This document shows, in pieces, positions 63,962 through 64,000 of a stretch of DNA of 64,000 nucleotides. Origin of the DNA: Psychrobacter arenosus (lineage in GTDB: Bacteria > Pseudomonadota > Gammaproteobacteria > Pseudomonadales > Moraxellaceae); assembly GCF_904848165.1 (NCBI RefSeq), contig NZ_LR884459.1, positions 3,100,001 to 3,164,000 on the forward strand, given 5' to 3'. Positions within the stretch are counted from its first letter, which is position 1, and each line of letters opens with the position of its first letter. A program made the translations under genes and the position numbers. Under the pieces are notes generated by a model that was not told the origin of the DNA, ran no database searches, and worked only from the letters and a program-made list of their open reading frames with translations.

Positions 63962-64000
63962 ATGAAAACAGTATTGATTGCCAATCAAAAAGGCGGCTGC
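63962..64000 (+). CDS. ParA-family ATPase, start only (cut by the window end)
   Basis: Thirteen residues, MKTVLIANQKGGC, are present. The N-terminal hydrophobic strand running into N-Q-K-G-G is the deviant Walker A of ParA/MinD-type ATPases (K-G-G-x-G-K-T). Such proteins segregate DNA or position cell structures; the rest of the gene and its partner lie beyond the window. Confidence 0.75.
   Translation, partial: MKTVLIANQKGGC

Noticed and set aside
1..64000. Search for tRNA, rRNA, CRISPR arrays and intact transposases
   Set aside because: No T-loop/anticodon pattern, regularly spaced repeats or transposase motifs were found by eye; a dedicated RNA search could still find small RNAs.

Overview
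The window looks like a chromosomal segment of a gamma-proteobacterium of the Moraxellaceae, most likely Psychrobacter or a close relative. This is inferred from moderate GC with AT-rich intergenic DNA, a narK/kinase-phosphatase/NAD(P)H-reductase/nasA/cobA locus, Psychrobacter-like GC-rich palindromic repeats between genes, and the overall protein style. No tRNA, rRNA, CRISPR array or intact insertion sequence was seen.

Layout. 0-1.3 kb: an AT-rich unknown gene and a YpeA-type acetyltransferase. 1.4-16.8 kb: nitrate/nitrite assimilation, with nirBD on the minus strand and narK, a PP2C phosphatase/Ser-Thr kinase, an FAD reductase, nasA and cobA on the plus strand. A small decayed conflict-gene islet (possible toxin remnant, unknown small gene, RelB-type antitoxin, truncated YafQ-type toxin) lies between the two arms. 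narK carries an in-frame TGA. 17.6-24.2 kb: four glycosyltransferases and a convergent unknown gene, an unassigned glycan locus. 25.1-29.7 kb: two paralogous family I.3 lipases with RTX repeats. 30.3-32.8 kb: a polar amino acid/cystine-type ABC importer. 34.1-40.7 kb: a urease operon, ureD-ureA-ureBC(fused)-ureE-ureF-ureG, whose gaps are filled with palindromic repeats. 40.9-41.7 kb: a Sel1-repeat gene split by a stop codon. 42-44.6 kb: trpR-trpE-trpG on the minus strand. 44.9-47.1 kb: a quinol-type nitric oxide reductase. 47.5-58.4 kb: an EamA transporter and a urate/allantoin pathway (allA, alc, puuE, NCS1 permease, puuD, uraH, uraD), a RutR-like regulator and an NCS2 purine permease. 59.2-63 kb: a Fur-box-preceded TonB-dependent receptor and a PepSY membrane protein. 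The window ends in the first codons of a ParA-like ATPase.

Taken together, much of the window is a nitrogen-scavenging region. Urate is taken up and converted through hydroxyisourate, OHCU, allantoin, allantoate and ureidoglycolate to glyoxylate and urea. Urease turns urea into ammonia, and the Nas/Nir enzymes supply ammonia from nitrate. The control signals fit this: sigma-54-type promoters precede narK, nirB and the urease operon, the last with a row of NtrC-like half-sites, and RutR-like palindromes flank the purine genes. Other readable regulatory sites are a TrpR operator before trpR, NsrR-like palindromes before the NO reductase and a Fur box before the receptor gene. The regulatory sites are pattern matches made by eye and have not been tested.
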